Positions 55,430 to 64,000 of a stretch of DNA of 64,000 nucleotides are shown piece after piece. The stretch covers positions 35,349,609 through 35,413,608 of the forward strand of contig CM075760.1 in the NCBI GenBank assembly GCA_037974335.1, given 5' to 3'. The DNA is from Prionace glauca. Taxonomy: Eukaryota > Chordata > Chondrichthyes > Carcharhiniformes > Carcharhinidae. A program made the translations under genes and the position numbers. Under the pieces are notes generated by a model, which worked only from the letters and a program-made list of their open reading frames with translations, was not told where the DNA came from and searched no databases. Position 1 is the stretch's first letter. Every line of letters begins with the position of its first letter.

Positions 55430-55625
55430 AGCCAACAGCAAATTACTGCAGATGCTGGAACTTAAAAAAAAAACTTAAAATGCTGGAAAATGTCAACAGG
55501 AGGAACAGCACCTCTGGAGAAAGAATTTAAGACAATGTAATTGACTCTAAACTGCCCTCTGAAATGGCCCAACAAAATAGTTAGTTCAGTGGGAAATAGG
55601 GATGGACAACAAATGCTGACAATGA
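55430..55625 (+). mobile_element. short repeats: 'AATTACTGCAGATGCTGG' element and SINE tail
   Basis: GCAAATTACTGCAGATGCTG, AAAATGCTGGAAAATGTC and CAGCACCTCTGGAGAAAGAA form a short repeat related to the one at 63,318. It is followed by AACTGCCCTCTGAAATGGCC and GGGATGGACAACAAATGCTG, the 3' tail of the second SINE family. Confidence 0.75.
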
Positions 55626-55799
55626 AATCTATATTGTGTTAGCAGCATTTTATGAAATAATTAATAATTTTCATTTTGTTTCATTTCATGTCAGACAGGG
55701 CGACATATTTGGGGCTCTTATTATTTAAAACCTCAGCCCTTTAACTATTGAGACAGTTATGGTTCAGTCAGAGAAAAGTGATCCACTGTGATCCAAAAG

Positions 55800-55920
55800 A
55801 AGGAATTTTAGTTGCTGCAAATCCCACCTCAAAACGGAAAATGTTGGAAGATTCATCAGTTTCAACAGTTTCTGTGGAGGGAAAGAGAGGGAATGATACA
55901 GGTTGCTGACCTTTGACCCT
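55800..55920 (+). mobile_element. short interspersed repeat, degraded
   Basis: GGAAAATGTTGGAAGATTCA, CAGTTTCTGTGGAGGGAAAG and CAGGTTGCTGACCTTTGACC: the same short repeat family as 55,430, older. Confidence 0.6.
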
Positions 55921-56297
55921 AACTGTAAGAAATTTATGATTTCATGGCTTTCAAGCAAGTACAGAGCCAAGGAAAATAGAGAGAGAGAGGATGGAAGAAA
56001 AAATAGGCTTTTGATAGGATGGAAGGCTGGAGTGATTGAATTACAATGGAGATGATTGTTGTTTCCACTGACACAATCTCGCAGATCTGGGTTCAAATCT
56101 CATAATAAATGGGAACAAAACCTCTCGCTGAGTTCAGCGCTTAGCTCACCGCCTTCCAGTGATCTGGAGGCAGTTTTCTCAACTGTGAGATGAACAACGG
56201 AGAAAAGAGAGAGCGACTCAGTTTGAGCCGTGGCACTCCTGGAGGAACGGTGATCTGGAATTCACCCAGGAATGAGTCAAAGTTTTAAAAACATCGA

Positions 56298-56370
56298 CGC
56301 CCAACGTGGGGCTCGAACCCACGACCCTGAGATTCAGAGTCTCATGCTCTACCGATTGAGCAAGCTGGGT
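56298..56370 (-). tRNA. Lys-type tRNA with CTG (Gln) anticodon
   Basis: 73 bp. The body is that of vertebrate tRNA-Lys: GCTCAATCGGTAGAGCATGA D arm, TGAGA/TCTCA anticodon stem, GTGGG-TTCGAGC-CCCAC T arm and GTTGGGCG 3' end. The anticodon loop is CTCTGAA, giving CTG where tRNA-Lys has CTT. The only other flaw is A1-C72. A TTTTT run lies 6 bp past the 3' end, a proper Pol III stop. Either a lysine tRNA pseudogene or an isoacceptor that could misread CAG as Lys or be charged with Gln. Confidence 0.92.
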
Positions 56371-57083
56371 ACAGGCACTATTGGTCTTTCCGTAACCTAA
56401 AATGCATGGAGAGAATATGGCTTTTCTATTTGGTGTCTCAGTTTGTTCAGATTTCAACGTTTACATTGAATCCCCAAAGTTTCTATCCATCCCTCTCAGT
56501 CATCAATTACATCAATCACATCTCTCAATTCTTGGCTTCACCTTTCCCAAGCATTCCAAAATCCTCTTACATCATTCACCGTATTTTTCCTTTGTTCTTA
56601 ATAATTTAGCCAGGGGAGGGGGCGGAGGGAACACCCTCCCAAGGTTTTCATGTCACACTGTTTCCCTATTTCAGATTTTTCAATAAGATCATCTCTGATT
56701 ATTCTAAACTCCAGAGCGAACAGACTCATCCCACTGAATCTCTCCTCTCAGGAGAAACACAGAAATCAATCGCCCCACAGCGTCTGTGAAGGGAACAACA
56801 TCTAAATCTTCCGGCTGGATGAACTGGCCTCGGAGCTGGAGAAGTCAGAGTTGTAACACTAACGATAAACTCTGAAGAACATACATGTCAGATACACAAC
56901 ATACATGCCAGATACACACACAGCACACATGTCAAATCATGTCCCTTTCAACTTGCGGCTTTTAACTTCCTGTTTTCCCCCTCAGACATTTCCACATTCA
57001 TCAAAAATCTCCGACCTCAAACCCCACCCTGCTCCTCAATCCACTGATAATGTTACCAGTACCGCAAGGAACTCGCAGCATTT

Positions 57084-57156
57084 AGCTCCATAGCTCAGTG
57101 GTAAGAGCACTGTTCTTGTGAACCTGGGGTCGCGAGTTCAATTCTTGCTGGAGCTT
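57084..57156 (+). tRNA. tRNA-Thr (TGT), partly decayed
   Basis: 73 bp. AGCTCCATAGCTCAGTGGTA matches tRNA-Thr; loop CTTGTGA gives TGT; T arm CGCGAGTTCAATTCTTGC has a weakened B box (TTCAATT). Anticodon stem CTGTT/ACCTG has two mismatches; acceptor AGCTCCA/TGGAGCT pairs fully. Possibly a pseudogene. Confidence 0.85.
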
Positions 57157-57159
57157 CCA

Positions 57160-58400
57160 CCCAAAGTTTCGCTAACATAAACTGTAGGAAAATAGCAGTG
57201 GACTTGTATCATAACTGAAATGAGGCAGTAATACTCCATATTTTAAGAAATTTCACCGTTCGAAAAAGTGAGAGGAGGACAAACGGAAGAGAGGGCTTGG
57301 ATCTCTCTTAACACCCCAACTGCGATGGACCTTCAGAAGGTGATAGATTTCAAGGAGATCACCAAGTTACGAGGGCCAGCGAATTCTTTGAAACAATTCT
57401 CATGGAAATATAAACAACGTTGAGTTAGGTCCATTATGTGAGATTAAAAGTGATAATCTGTGACAGGTGAATGGCAGAGTTCAGGAAATTTCAGCCACTC
57501 CCACTCAAAATTGGATTTGCGTCTCACAACGCCACCGAATGTACAAATACATGTGTTAAATATATATCTCCAATCTCTAGGCACTATCTCCCATGGGAAA
57601 GAGAAATAGAATTCCTGTGCAGTGACTGCTGATAAAATGGCAAACTGACCAGCCCAGCTCCTGTTGGAAACTTCAATCCCAGACAATTTTGTCCAATATC
57701 CACACTTGAGCAAATGGTTCCCAAGTGCAGGCATCCAGAGACTGAACGCTGACAAATGAGACCAGCGATGTGAGTCGCCAGCAGATGGTGAAACTGGATC
57801 ACTATAATCACGTTTACAGTGAAAAAGGTTTTCAGAGTTTTTTTTAAGGGTAGCAAAAAGTGAATAAAAAGGCGTTTACATATTTTCCAGTAACTTACGG
57901 CGTGGAATGGTTATGAATAGAATACTTACTTTGTTATTCCTGCTAATAAAGATGTCTGTTTTCGGCTAATCATTCCATTACGTTCTATTTTATCATTTTA
58001 AATACTTGTTCAGAATTCATTCAAAAAATTTATTCATAACTGAAGATAAATCTATTTTTCTCTGAATTTTTTTAACAATTATTTCTTTTCAGACCCTTCA
58101 CAAACAAAGACCAACCTTGCTTATATTCTGTTCTATGCATCTTTAATATATGTATTTGCTTATTTCACTTCAACACTCCAGTGCATTTGGGGCACAAACT
58201 AACTTTGATCTCTCACACATGCTGCAAAATCCACGAGGGTAGTGGAATTAAATGCGCATTCGGCTGAGGTTTTTTAATTGAATTGTACGAAGTGCATTGT
58301 CAAATACTGCCATTGAGTTTTACTAAATGCAATCACTGCCACTCCAACATTCTGTCTCAAGCTGCAGTCTAGCACCGACCCTAAATCCTTGGAAGTTTAG
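57160..58400. other. no gene recognised
   Basis: Between tRNA-Thr and the GPCR 3' side. The - strand frames at 57,444-57,856 have no recognisable domain. No RNA gene seen. Confidence 0.45.
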
Positions 58401-58414
58401 CGCTAACATTTTGA

Positions 58415-58600
58415 CCAAAGAATAAAGAAAAACACAGCATGGGAAACAGGCCCTTTGACCCAACGAGCTCACGCTGCATTTCAACATTATGAGTGCCCTC
58501 CTCTACCCATGACCTTTGTCTACACCTGTTAGGGAAGATTTTCAACCGCCTTTGCCGAATAATCCATTCATCCATGAATCTCTAGTCCAATCTGTTCAAT
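58415..58600 (-). mobile_element. LINE 3' fragment
   Basis: AAGAATAAAGAAAAACACAG, GGGAAACAGGCCCTTTGACC and TTTCAACCGCCTTTGCCG are the reversed 3' end of a LINE related to the one at 50,240. Confidence 0.7.
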
Positions 58601-59040
58601 TCACCATTGCTAAATCCAATAATGAATACTGTGCAAAGGGCGCGGGACTGTTTGGGCTGAGGGTCGAGCTGAGGGGGAGGGTGGGGATGTGTTGAGGTGG
58701 GGTGGAATTGTGAAGAGAGTTCACGGGGGTTGAGTTTTGAGATTCATTTCAGTGAGGGAGTTGTGTTGCAGCTGAAGTGAAATGCAAACATTCGCTCAAG
58801 TTAACAGAATGGTACAAAACTGGAGGTCAACATGATGTCCAGGCTGGTTCATTAGTATTAGCTGATTTGAATCCGGATTTTTTCTTGGCTCAATTATTTT
58901 TTTTTATTTGTTTTTACAATTTCAATACACGTTTTAATCAGAAATGGTGACACAAAATATGTCTACACTGTGTATGATTCACTGAGATATTGTTTTGTTC
59001 AGAACACGAGATAATCGCCCTGTTCTAACGAAAAATATGT

Positions 59041-59936
59041 TTATTCTGTAAGTAATTTCACAATTGCAGTAAATGGAGATCTGATCACATTCTTTAGATC
59101 CTCTCTGAATTGTGTCTGGGTCACTGCGTAAATGTATGTATTGGTGCAGCAACTCAGGAGTTGGAGCATAAATCCCAATTCCCGCACAAATGCAGGAATA
59201 TAAAAATGAATTAAGTTTAAATTATATAATCGTTGACAAAAGGAGTGGATAAGTAACACTGACCATAGTAGGATAAAATTTAATGATAGAGCAAATAGTA
59301 AGATAATGGATTTTCTTCTCTTCACTGTCTCTGGGTCCTTTGAACTATCCATACGCTTGTGACTCTGAAGTCTCCTGCGGAATTTGGTGGACCCTAGAAT
59401 GTGTTTACCTGTGAAAACATTCAGCAACAGAATCAACAAAAAAGGAATGAACGGTGTTAAAATATAATGCAGATTTTCAACCACTCCCCATGCTTCAGAA
59501 TAGAAGGCATCATTGCCAACATGACAAAAATGGGGAATATTCTGAATCGCATATCTATCACCATACATGAAATACCAGAAAATGTTCTTTACACTGAATA
59601 GCACACTCACAGTTCCGAGAACCACTGTTGCAGTTTTCTCAGTGCAGTATTTTATTTTCAGCTTCTGACAAGTAATAGCCACAAATCGATCAAAGGTAAA
59701 AGAGACAGTGAACCAGACAGAGCAATCAGTGACTGCATAAAGCAGCACAGCATGGATATTACATATTTTAATGTGGTAAATGAATAAAAAATTTAACTTC
59801 GTGGGAATTTGCCTCAAAATGAGATCGGTGATAATGACCAGTAGATCCGCTGCTGACATGGAAATGAGGTAATATATCACACTTCTGGAAAGACCACACT
59901 TCCCTCGTGACAGGATAAGAATCGTCAATACATTCA
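59041..59936 (-). CDS. GPR139-like class A GPCR, exon 2
   Basis: Starts at an acceptor (TTCCTTACAG/TG on the - strand, phase 1) and ends in TAA at 59,043-59,041. It encodes the end of TM1 to the C-terminus: VNVLTILILSRGKCGLS, TM2 YYLISMSAADLLVIITDLI, the TM3 cysteine in KICNIHAVLLYA, FTFDRFVAI (DRF in place of DRY), the ECL2 cysteine in IPHFCHVGN, TM6 KSIILLFALSLNFILLW and TM7 LLSCCTNTYIYAVTQTQF. This combination is that of the GPR139/GPR142 group, which I recall as expanded in sharks. Intact, no stop. The Met at 59,955 lies in the intron and is not the start. A membrane receptor; ligand unknown here (GPR139 itself responds to aromatic amino acids). Confidence 0.93.
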
Positions 59937-60504
59937 CTGTAAGGAAGAGAAACACAATTTATTCGTGTTTTAGACTGAGCACAAGAGAAGCAATCTCTCA
60001 GGATCCTTGGGAACAGCTGAAACATTTTTATTAAATCCACCCCGGAATAGACTGAATTCACCTATTCTGCTCGAGACAAAGTTCACAGCAGAAAAGCCCC
60101 GCAATGATGTAGCAAGAAGCCACATTCACCAGTTAATAAAGTCTCCAATTTGCTGCCTTCTTCAGATTTGTATATGGGGGACACAATGGTGCCAGTAGGT
60201 TTGGAGCAAATGTTTCTGGTCTGGATGACTCTGCTTTGATTGTGCTGAAGGCTGTGCAGTTGAAGATGTTAAATCAGCTGATTTGGAATTGGCTGTGAAA
60301 CATAATACTGGAAATCATGTTACATAACAACAACCGTAAAGTGGAAAGATTGAAAGTGAATGTTAGGTAGTGTGAGGATAGCTGTGTGGCAACGAGAAAT
60401 GTTTCCAGTTCATTCACAGCAACAAACCATGAAGGTTACACAGAATGATATCAATAACTGGGTAACATGGACAAGGACAATGAACACAGAGAAATATGAC
60501 TTAC

Positions 60505-60616
60505 CAGTGACACCAACTACGGCAAGGATCGGGTAGTAAATCCTTTGGATATCGTAAAATACCCAAAGAATACGAAGCTCAAGTGGTATAATCCAGAACA
60601 TGGCTCTGAAATTCAA
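60505..60616 (-). CDS. GPR139-like GPCR, exon 1
   Basis: 112 bp on the - strand, MNFRAMFWIIPLELRILWV... to ...AVVGVT, donor G/GTAAGTC at 60,504-60,500. It supplies the N-terminus and first half of TM1; joined with exon 2 it gives a 335-residue receptor with VGVTVNVLT across the junction. A second Met at 60,601 is an alternative start. Intron 568 bp. Two-exon layout with the break in TM1 matches GPR139 genes. Confidence 0.88.
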
Positions 60617-61079
60617 TGATCGCTGACTGTACTAGAGACCACTCCCAGTTAAACAATATTGCACACACAGTGAAAATTCCTATTTATAAATCTTCTAATG
60701 TCCCCATTGGAACAATTAAACCGTGTGCTGAGGGACATGAATCACAGTCTCTGAACAAACAAGATGACTTCATCTTTTCTTGCAAATTATATGGTTATTG
60801 TCCTTTTTATGCATGTTAAAAAATCCGAATGAAGGCAAACATTTTGGTTCATGCACCTTGGCAAAAGAAAGGAACATTGATTAACAATGTGTTGCTGAAC
60901 TGAAGAGAGTTGAAACCGTTGTGAGTATTGCTGTCACACATTGTCAGTCTATCCGTTTTCCAGCAGATCTCTAAAGACAGATAAATCAACACCGGGAACA
61001 AAATAGTGAGGCTGAAATCATTTTGTTTGCAAGAACACACAACAGAATGGTTGTCAATAAATGCTTACATCTTAAATGT

Positions 61080-61640
61080 TCTTCAGTTGAAACACATGAA
61101 CTGTTTGGTGTTTCCATGTATTCAGGGACGGCAGAGATGGGCTGAAGGTTATCACTGGGAAAACTGAAGGGAATTGCTTTAAAAAATCATTTCACCAAAG
61201 GGGGTTATTAGAAAATAGATTATTTAAAATAAATAAGCACGCAAATGTCTATGATATTTCTTCGACATAGAACCATAGAATTCCTACAGTTCAGAAGAAA
61301 GGCTATCTGGCCCACCGAGTCTGCATCCCACCCAGGTTCTCCTCTCTGCCCTATCCCCATTAGCCCCACCCATTTACCATGGCTAATCCACATATTCAAC
61401 GGGAAAATAATGGGCAATTTTGCATGGCCAATCCAACTAATATGATCTGTTGTAATATAAATGAGGGACGGGTTTTGTGCAGTAATACAGAGACAGAGCC
61501 GAATGCACCAGATATCGATACAGCACCTGTACTAATATGAATGCAGACTGGGCCCAGTACAGTCATTACTGAGAGAGTGTACACAGCATATTACTAACCA
61601 GCGTGGTGTTTTCTCATCTGATAGAGACATGACATACTCA
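61080..61640 (-). repeat. right arm of a long inverted repeat (partner 1,616-2,195)
   Basis: Reverse complement of 1,616-2,195, see there. Includes a SINE end at 61,265-61,440 (CATAGAATTCCTACAGTTCA; GGCTATCTGGCCCACCGAGT). It begins about 460 bp 5' of GPCR exon 1. Confidence 0.82.
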
Positions 61641-61777
61641 GTTTTGACAAAGACAAGGTCTTTGTGAAGGATAAAATGTGAAGGATAAACTTGCAATTGG
61701 TGAATAAAAAGTCCGAAATGCAATAACAAGCAGGTGAGTCATTGATAAATGAACATTTTAAAGACCTTGTGTCATCT

Positions 61778-61849
61778 TCCCTGGTGGTCTAGTGGTTAGG
61801 ATTTGGCGCTCTCGCTGCCGCAGCCCGGGTTCGATTCCCGCTCAGAGGA
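61778..61849 (+). tRNA. tRNA-Glu (CTC)-like pseudogene
   Basis: TCCCTGGTGGTCTAGTGGTT is intact, but the anticodon arm (TGGCG-CTCTCGC-TGCCG), T stem (CCCGC end) and acceptor 3' side (TCAGAGG) are mutated. Flanks match those of the Glu gene at 52,178 (TTTTATAAA/TTTTAAAGAC before; GTAGATTTATTGCTGTACAA after), so it arose by segmental duplication. Confidence 0.9.
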
Positions 61850-62049
61850 TGTAGATTTATTGCTGTACAAAAATCCTGCGTTCCTTCAGGTCAACAACTG
61901 TCAGAATCAGTGTGGGGAAGATTCCCTTGCTTGCGCCTGAATTGGAAAAGTCACATGTAAAGAAGCAAAAAGAAAATAAGAGAGCGGTAGGCTAGAAAGT
62001 GCTGATGATTCAAAATGCTGATACAGGTTAAAGTCTGGCTGTTAATGGG

Positions 62050-62335
62050 GGAAAATTTATTGTTTCTACCGACACAAAAATCTCGCAGATCTGTGCCCAA
62101 ATCTCTGATTCAATGACAAGAAAACGTTTACTTGAATGAACTGGTAAAGTCTCCCACCCCCAGTGAAGTGGAGGCAGTTTTCATTCAGAAACCAGTAAGT
62201 GTGAGTTTAATAATGTGGGAAGGAGAAAGACTCAGTTTGAGCGGTGACATTGCGGGAGGAATGGAGAGCTGGAGTTCACCCAGAAAAGCAGCAAAGTTTC
62301 AAATCAAAGGCGTCCAACGTTGCATGGTCCATTAA
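62050..62335 (+). repeat. duplicate of the tRNA-Lys upstream flank
   Basis: ATCTCGCAGATCTG, GAGGCAGTTTTC, ACTCAGTTTGAGC and TTCACCCAG...AGTTT are shared with 56,070-56,300. The copy ends in GGCGTCCAACGTTGCATGG, the start of the tRNA-Lys reverse sequence, where the tRNA itself is cut off or decayed. Confidence 0.8.
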
Positions 62336-62449
62336 CGGTGATAATTTAATGTTATTCAGCAGAATTACCACAGGATGGTTTATCACAGATTGATGCTAAT
62401 ACTTTGAATGGAGTGAATTGCAGTAACATTGAATGCAGTAGAAAGGACA

Positions 62450-62745
62450 GCGCGGTAGCACAGTGATTAGCACTGATGTCTCACAGCGCCAGGGACTCAG
62501 GTTCTCGGGTCACCGTCTGTGCAGAGTTTGCACGTTCTCCCCATGCCTCCGTGGGTTTCCTCCAGGTGTTCAGGCTTCAAAGATGCGTGGGTTAGTTTGA
62601 TTGTCTATGCTAAATTGATCCTAGTGTCAGAGGGATTAGAAGGGTAAATATGTGTCTTTACGGGGAATAGGGCGTGGGTGGGACTGTTGTGGGTGCGGAC
62701 TCGATGGGCCGAATGGCCTTCTTCTGGAGGAATCAAAAGAGGTAA
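62450..62745 (+). mobile_element. full-length tRNA-derived SINE
   Basis: GCGCGGTAGCACAGTGATTA (A box), CAGGTTCTCGGGTCACCG (B box altered), GTGGGTTTCCTCCAGGTG, CTATGCTAAATTGATCC and GGGCCGAATGGCCTTCTTCT. Same family as 20,398. Confidence 0.9.
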
Positions 62746-63124
62746 TGCAAATATACATTGTTTTGGATGAAACAGCAGGTCAACTAAATGTATTTTCACT
62801 GCCATGTAAAAGCGGACCTGACATCTGCACTGAAATGTGATGAGGTTGGAAAAACTCAGGATGTTACATGGCATGTGTGCATCAGGAAACAAAGATAAAC
62901 CTTCACCTCCATCACCTTTCATTAACATTGGGAATGTTTAGAAATAGAGGAAGTTTTTAAAAAACTGGAATCCAACAAGGAGGAAATATAACAACATCTG
63001 GCAGGGTGGAAATTGCGATGGGTATTTGGTCTGTTGCAATTTGTGTGAACTGATGTTTGAAGACTGTGCGAGACAAAATGTGCTCCTAATTAGCAGATAG
63101 CACAGAAAACCAGCAACGGAATCC

Positions 63125-63197
63125 TGCCGAAACCCGGGATTGAACCTGGGACCTTTAGATCTTCAGTCTAACGCTCTCCCAACTGAGCTATTTCGGC
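63125..63197 (-). tRNA. tRNA-Phe (GAA)
   Basis: 73 bp on the - strand: GCCGAAATAGCTCAGTTGGG start, anticodon arm TTAGA-CTGAAGA-TCTAA (GAA), T arm CCAGG-TTCAATC-CCGGG (one A-G mismatch; B box TTCAATC) and 3' end TTTCGGCA. The acceptor pairs fully. A TTTT run lies about 15 bp downstream. Likely functional. Confidence 0.93.
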
Positions 63198-63317
63198 TGT
63201 CTGGCCAAGGGGAAGCTTCCGTCTCCCAAATATCTAAGAGAGCACTCATTTTTGCCCATTCGTTAATGCATCATTTTCATCTTTCGTCAAATAATCTCAA
63301 CCAAATGTCCTCAGTGA

Positions 63318-63440
63318 TAAAAGCAAATTACTGCGGATGGGAAAAGAGGAAATGCTCCAAAATCTCACAATGTCTGACAGCACTTATAAGGAGTGAAAAG
63401 GGCGGACGTTTCGAGTCCAGATAATACTTTATCAAAGTTC
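63318..63440 (+). mobile_element. short interspersed repeat
   Basis: AAAGCAAATTACTGCGGATG, AAATGCTCCAAAATCTCAC, GTCTGACAGCACTTATAAGG and GGACGTTTCGAGTCCAGATA. Same short repeat as the insert at 21,979, in the other orientation. Confidence 0.8.
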
Positions 63441-64000
63441 ATTGTAATCACTATTCGTTTCAATATTTCGTATCAATACATTATTTAACACATGTGACTT
63501 CATTATGAATTGAATATTTCTGACCTTGAACATCACTGAATTGAAAATATAACTGACCAACAGAACCAATCGAATCACCGGGTAATACAGGTCACAATTT
63601 TGAGATCGACTATCGTCAGCTTTTAAACAAAGTCAAATACATTTAAAAGGATGAGAATCAGGAATTATCTGTTCGTGACTCTTGACCCTTTTTTGATTAG
63701 GGGTTTGAAACATTCAGGCGCATAAATTCCGGCCCGTTACAGGAAATTCCAGTAGATCCGCACTGAGTCCCAATTCCCTCATCTGTCTGAATGGTTTTCC
63801 CTCTTTCTTAGAGATGAAAAACGATTTAAAAATATTCTTCTGTGAAATGTTCACCATTTCCTCTAGTTCACTTACAGTATCACTTGTATCTGTCTTTTTG
63901 AGCACACACTGCTATCAGATATTTCAGATGCTGATTAACCATATTAGTCTGCAGCTAGAAACCCATTAAATTCTGTTGTGGACTGAACAAGATGCGGATA
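63435..64000 (-). repeat. inverted repeat arm (partner 52,910-53,452), cut by window end
   Basis: Reverse complement of 52,910-53,452 with moderate divergence; reaches the last base, so it continues outside. Confidence 0.88.

Noticed and set aside
57444-57856. Frames of 103 and 90 codons on the - strand
   Set aside because: No recognised family; overlapping frames in one stretch suggest chance or an unlabelled repeat.
59937-59955. GPCR start at the Met 59,955 (MFLFLT...)
   Set aside because: These codons are the intron's polypyrimidine/acceptor tract; exon 1 at 60,505-60,616 supplies TM1 in phase.
62307-62325. A second tRNA-Lys
   Set aside because: Only the first 15-20 bp of the reversed tRNA match; the rest is missing.
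1-64000. CRISPR array, operons or prokaryotic systems
   Set aside because: The tandem repeats lack unique equal-length spacers, and the window has spliced vertebrate genes.

Overview
The window looks like germline DNA of an elasmobranch, most likely a shark (the order cannot be fixed from sequence alone). The decisive evidence is one complete, unrearranged immunoglobulin heavy-chain 'cluster' of the kind known only from cartilaginous fish: a single VH, two D segments and one JH within 1.7 kb, followed by the four IgM constant exons and the membrane exons, all on the + strand. The density of CR1-like LINEs, tRNA-derived SINEs and long (CA)n/(CT)n tracts fits the same group.

Layout. 1-19 kb: no host gene recognised; decayed LINEs of at least two families (one nested in the other near 9.5-11.5 kb), SINEs, an 84-bp tandem repeat, a 0.5-kb (CA)n tract and local duplications. 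19.1-22.2 kb: a diverged copy of the DNA upstream of the working V gene (25.8-27.0 kb), followed by a VH pseudogene split by two interspersed repeats. 27.5-29.4 kb: TATA box, leader exon, VH, D1, D2 and JH with recombination signal sequences (RSSs). 29.4-39.6 kb: the J-C intron, with diverged tandem duplications near J, a 1.9-kb TCAC-rich minisatellite and then a 0.65-kb G-rich, AGCT-rich tandem array just 5' of CH1. 39.6-46.8 kb: CH1-CH4 with secretory tail, then TM1 and TM2. 47.5-50.6 kb: LINE remnants around a CpG-rich block. 51-63.2 kb: eight tRNA or tRNA-like sequences, a Ty3/gypsy pol fossil and one intact two-exon GPR139-like receptor on the - strand.

How it works together. V(D)J recombination inside the cluster would follow the 12/23 rule: VH carries a 23-bp spacer, D1 has 12 (5') and 22 (3'), D2 has 12 on both sides and JH has 23. 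This order allows V-D1, D1-D2 and D2-J joins. A rearranged transcript would splice J to CH1-CH4 and end in the secretory tail, or use the donor inside CH4 to reach TM1 and TM2 for a membrane receptor. All J/C exon junctions except TM1-TM2 use phase-1 introns, as expected for Ig domains.

Most worth a second look: the G-rich AGCT array in the J-C intron (switch-like in position and composition), the duplicated upstream VH relic, large inverted repeats joining the two ends of the window, a Lys-type tRNA carrying a CUG anticodon, and a perfect 17-bp-arm hairpin between the secretory and membrane exons. Family assignments come from motif recognition by eye; no searches were run.
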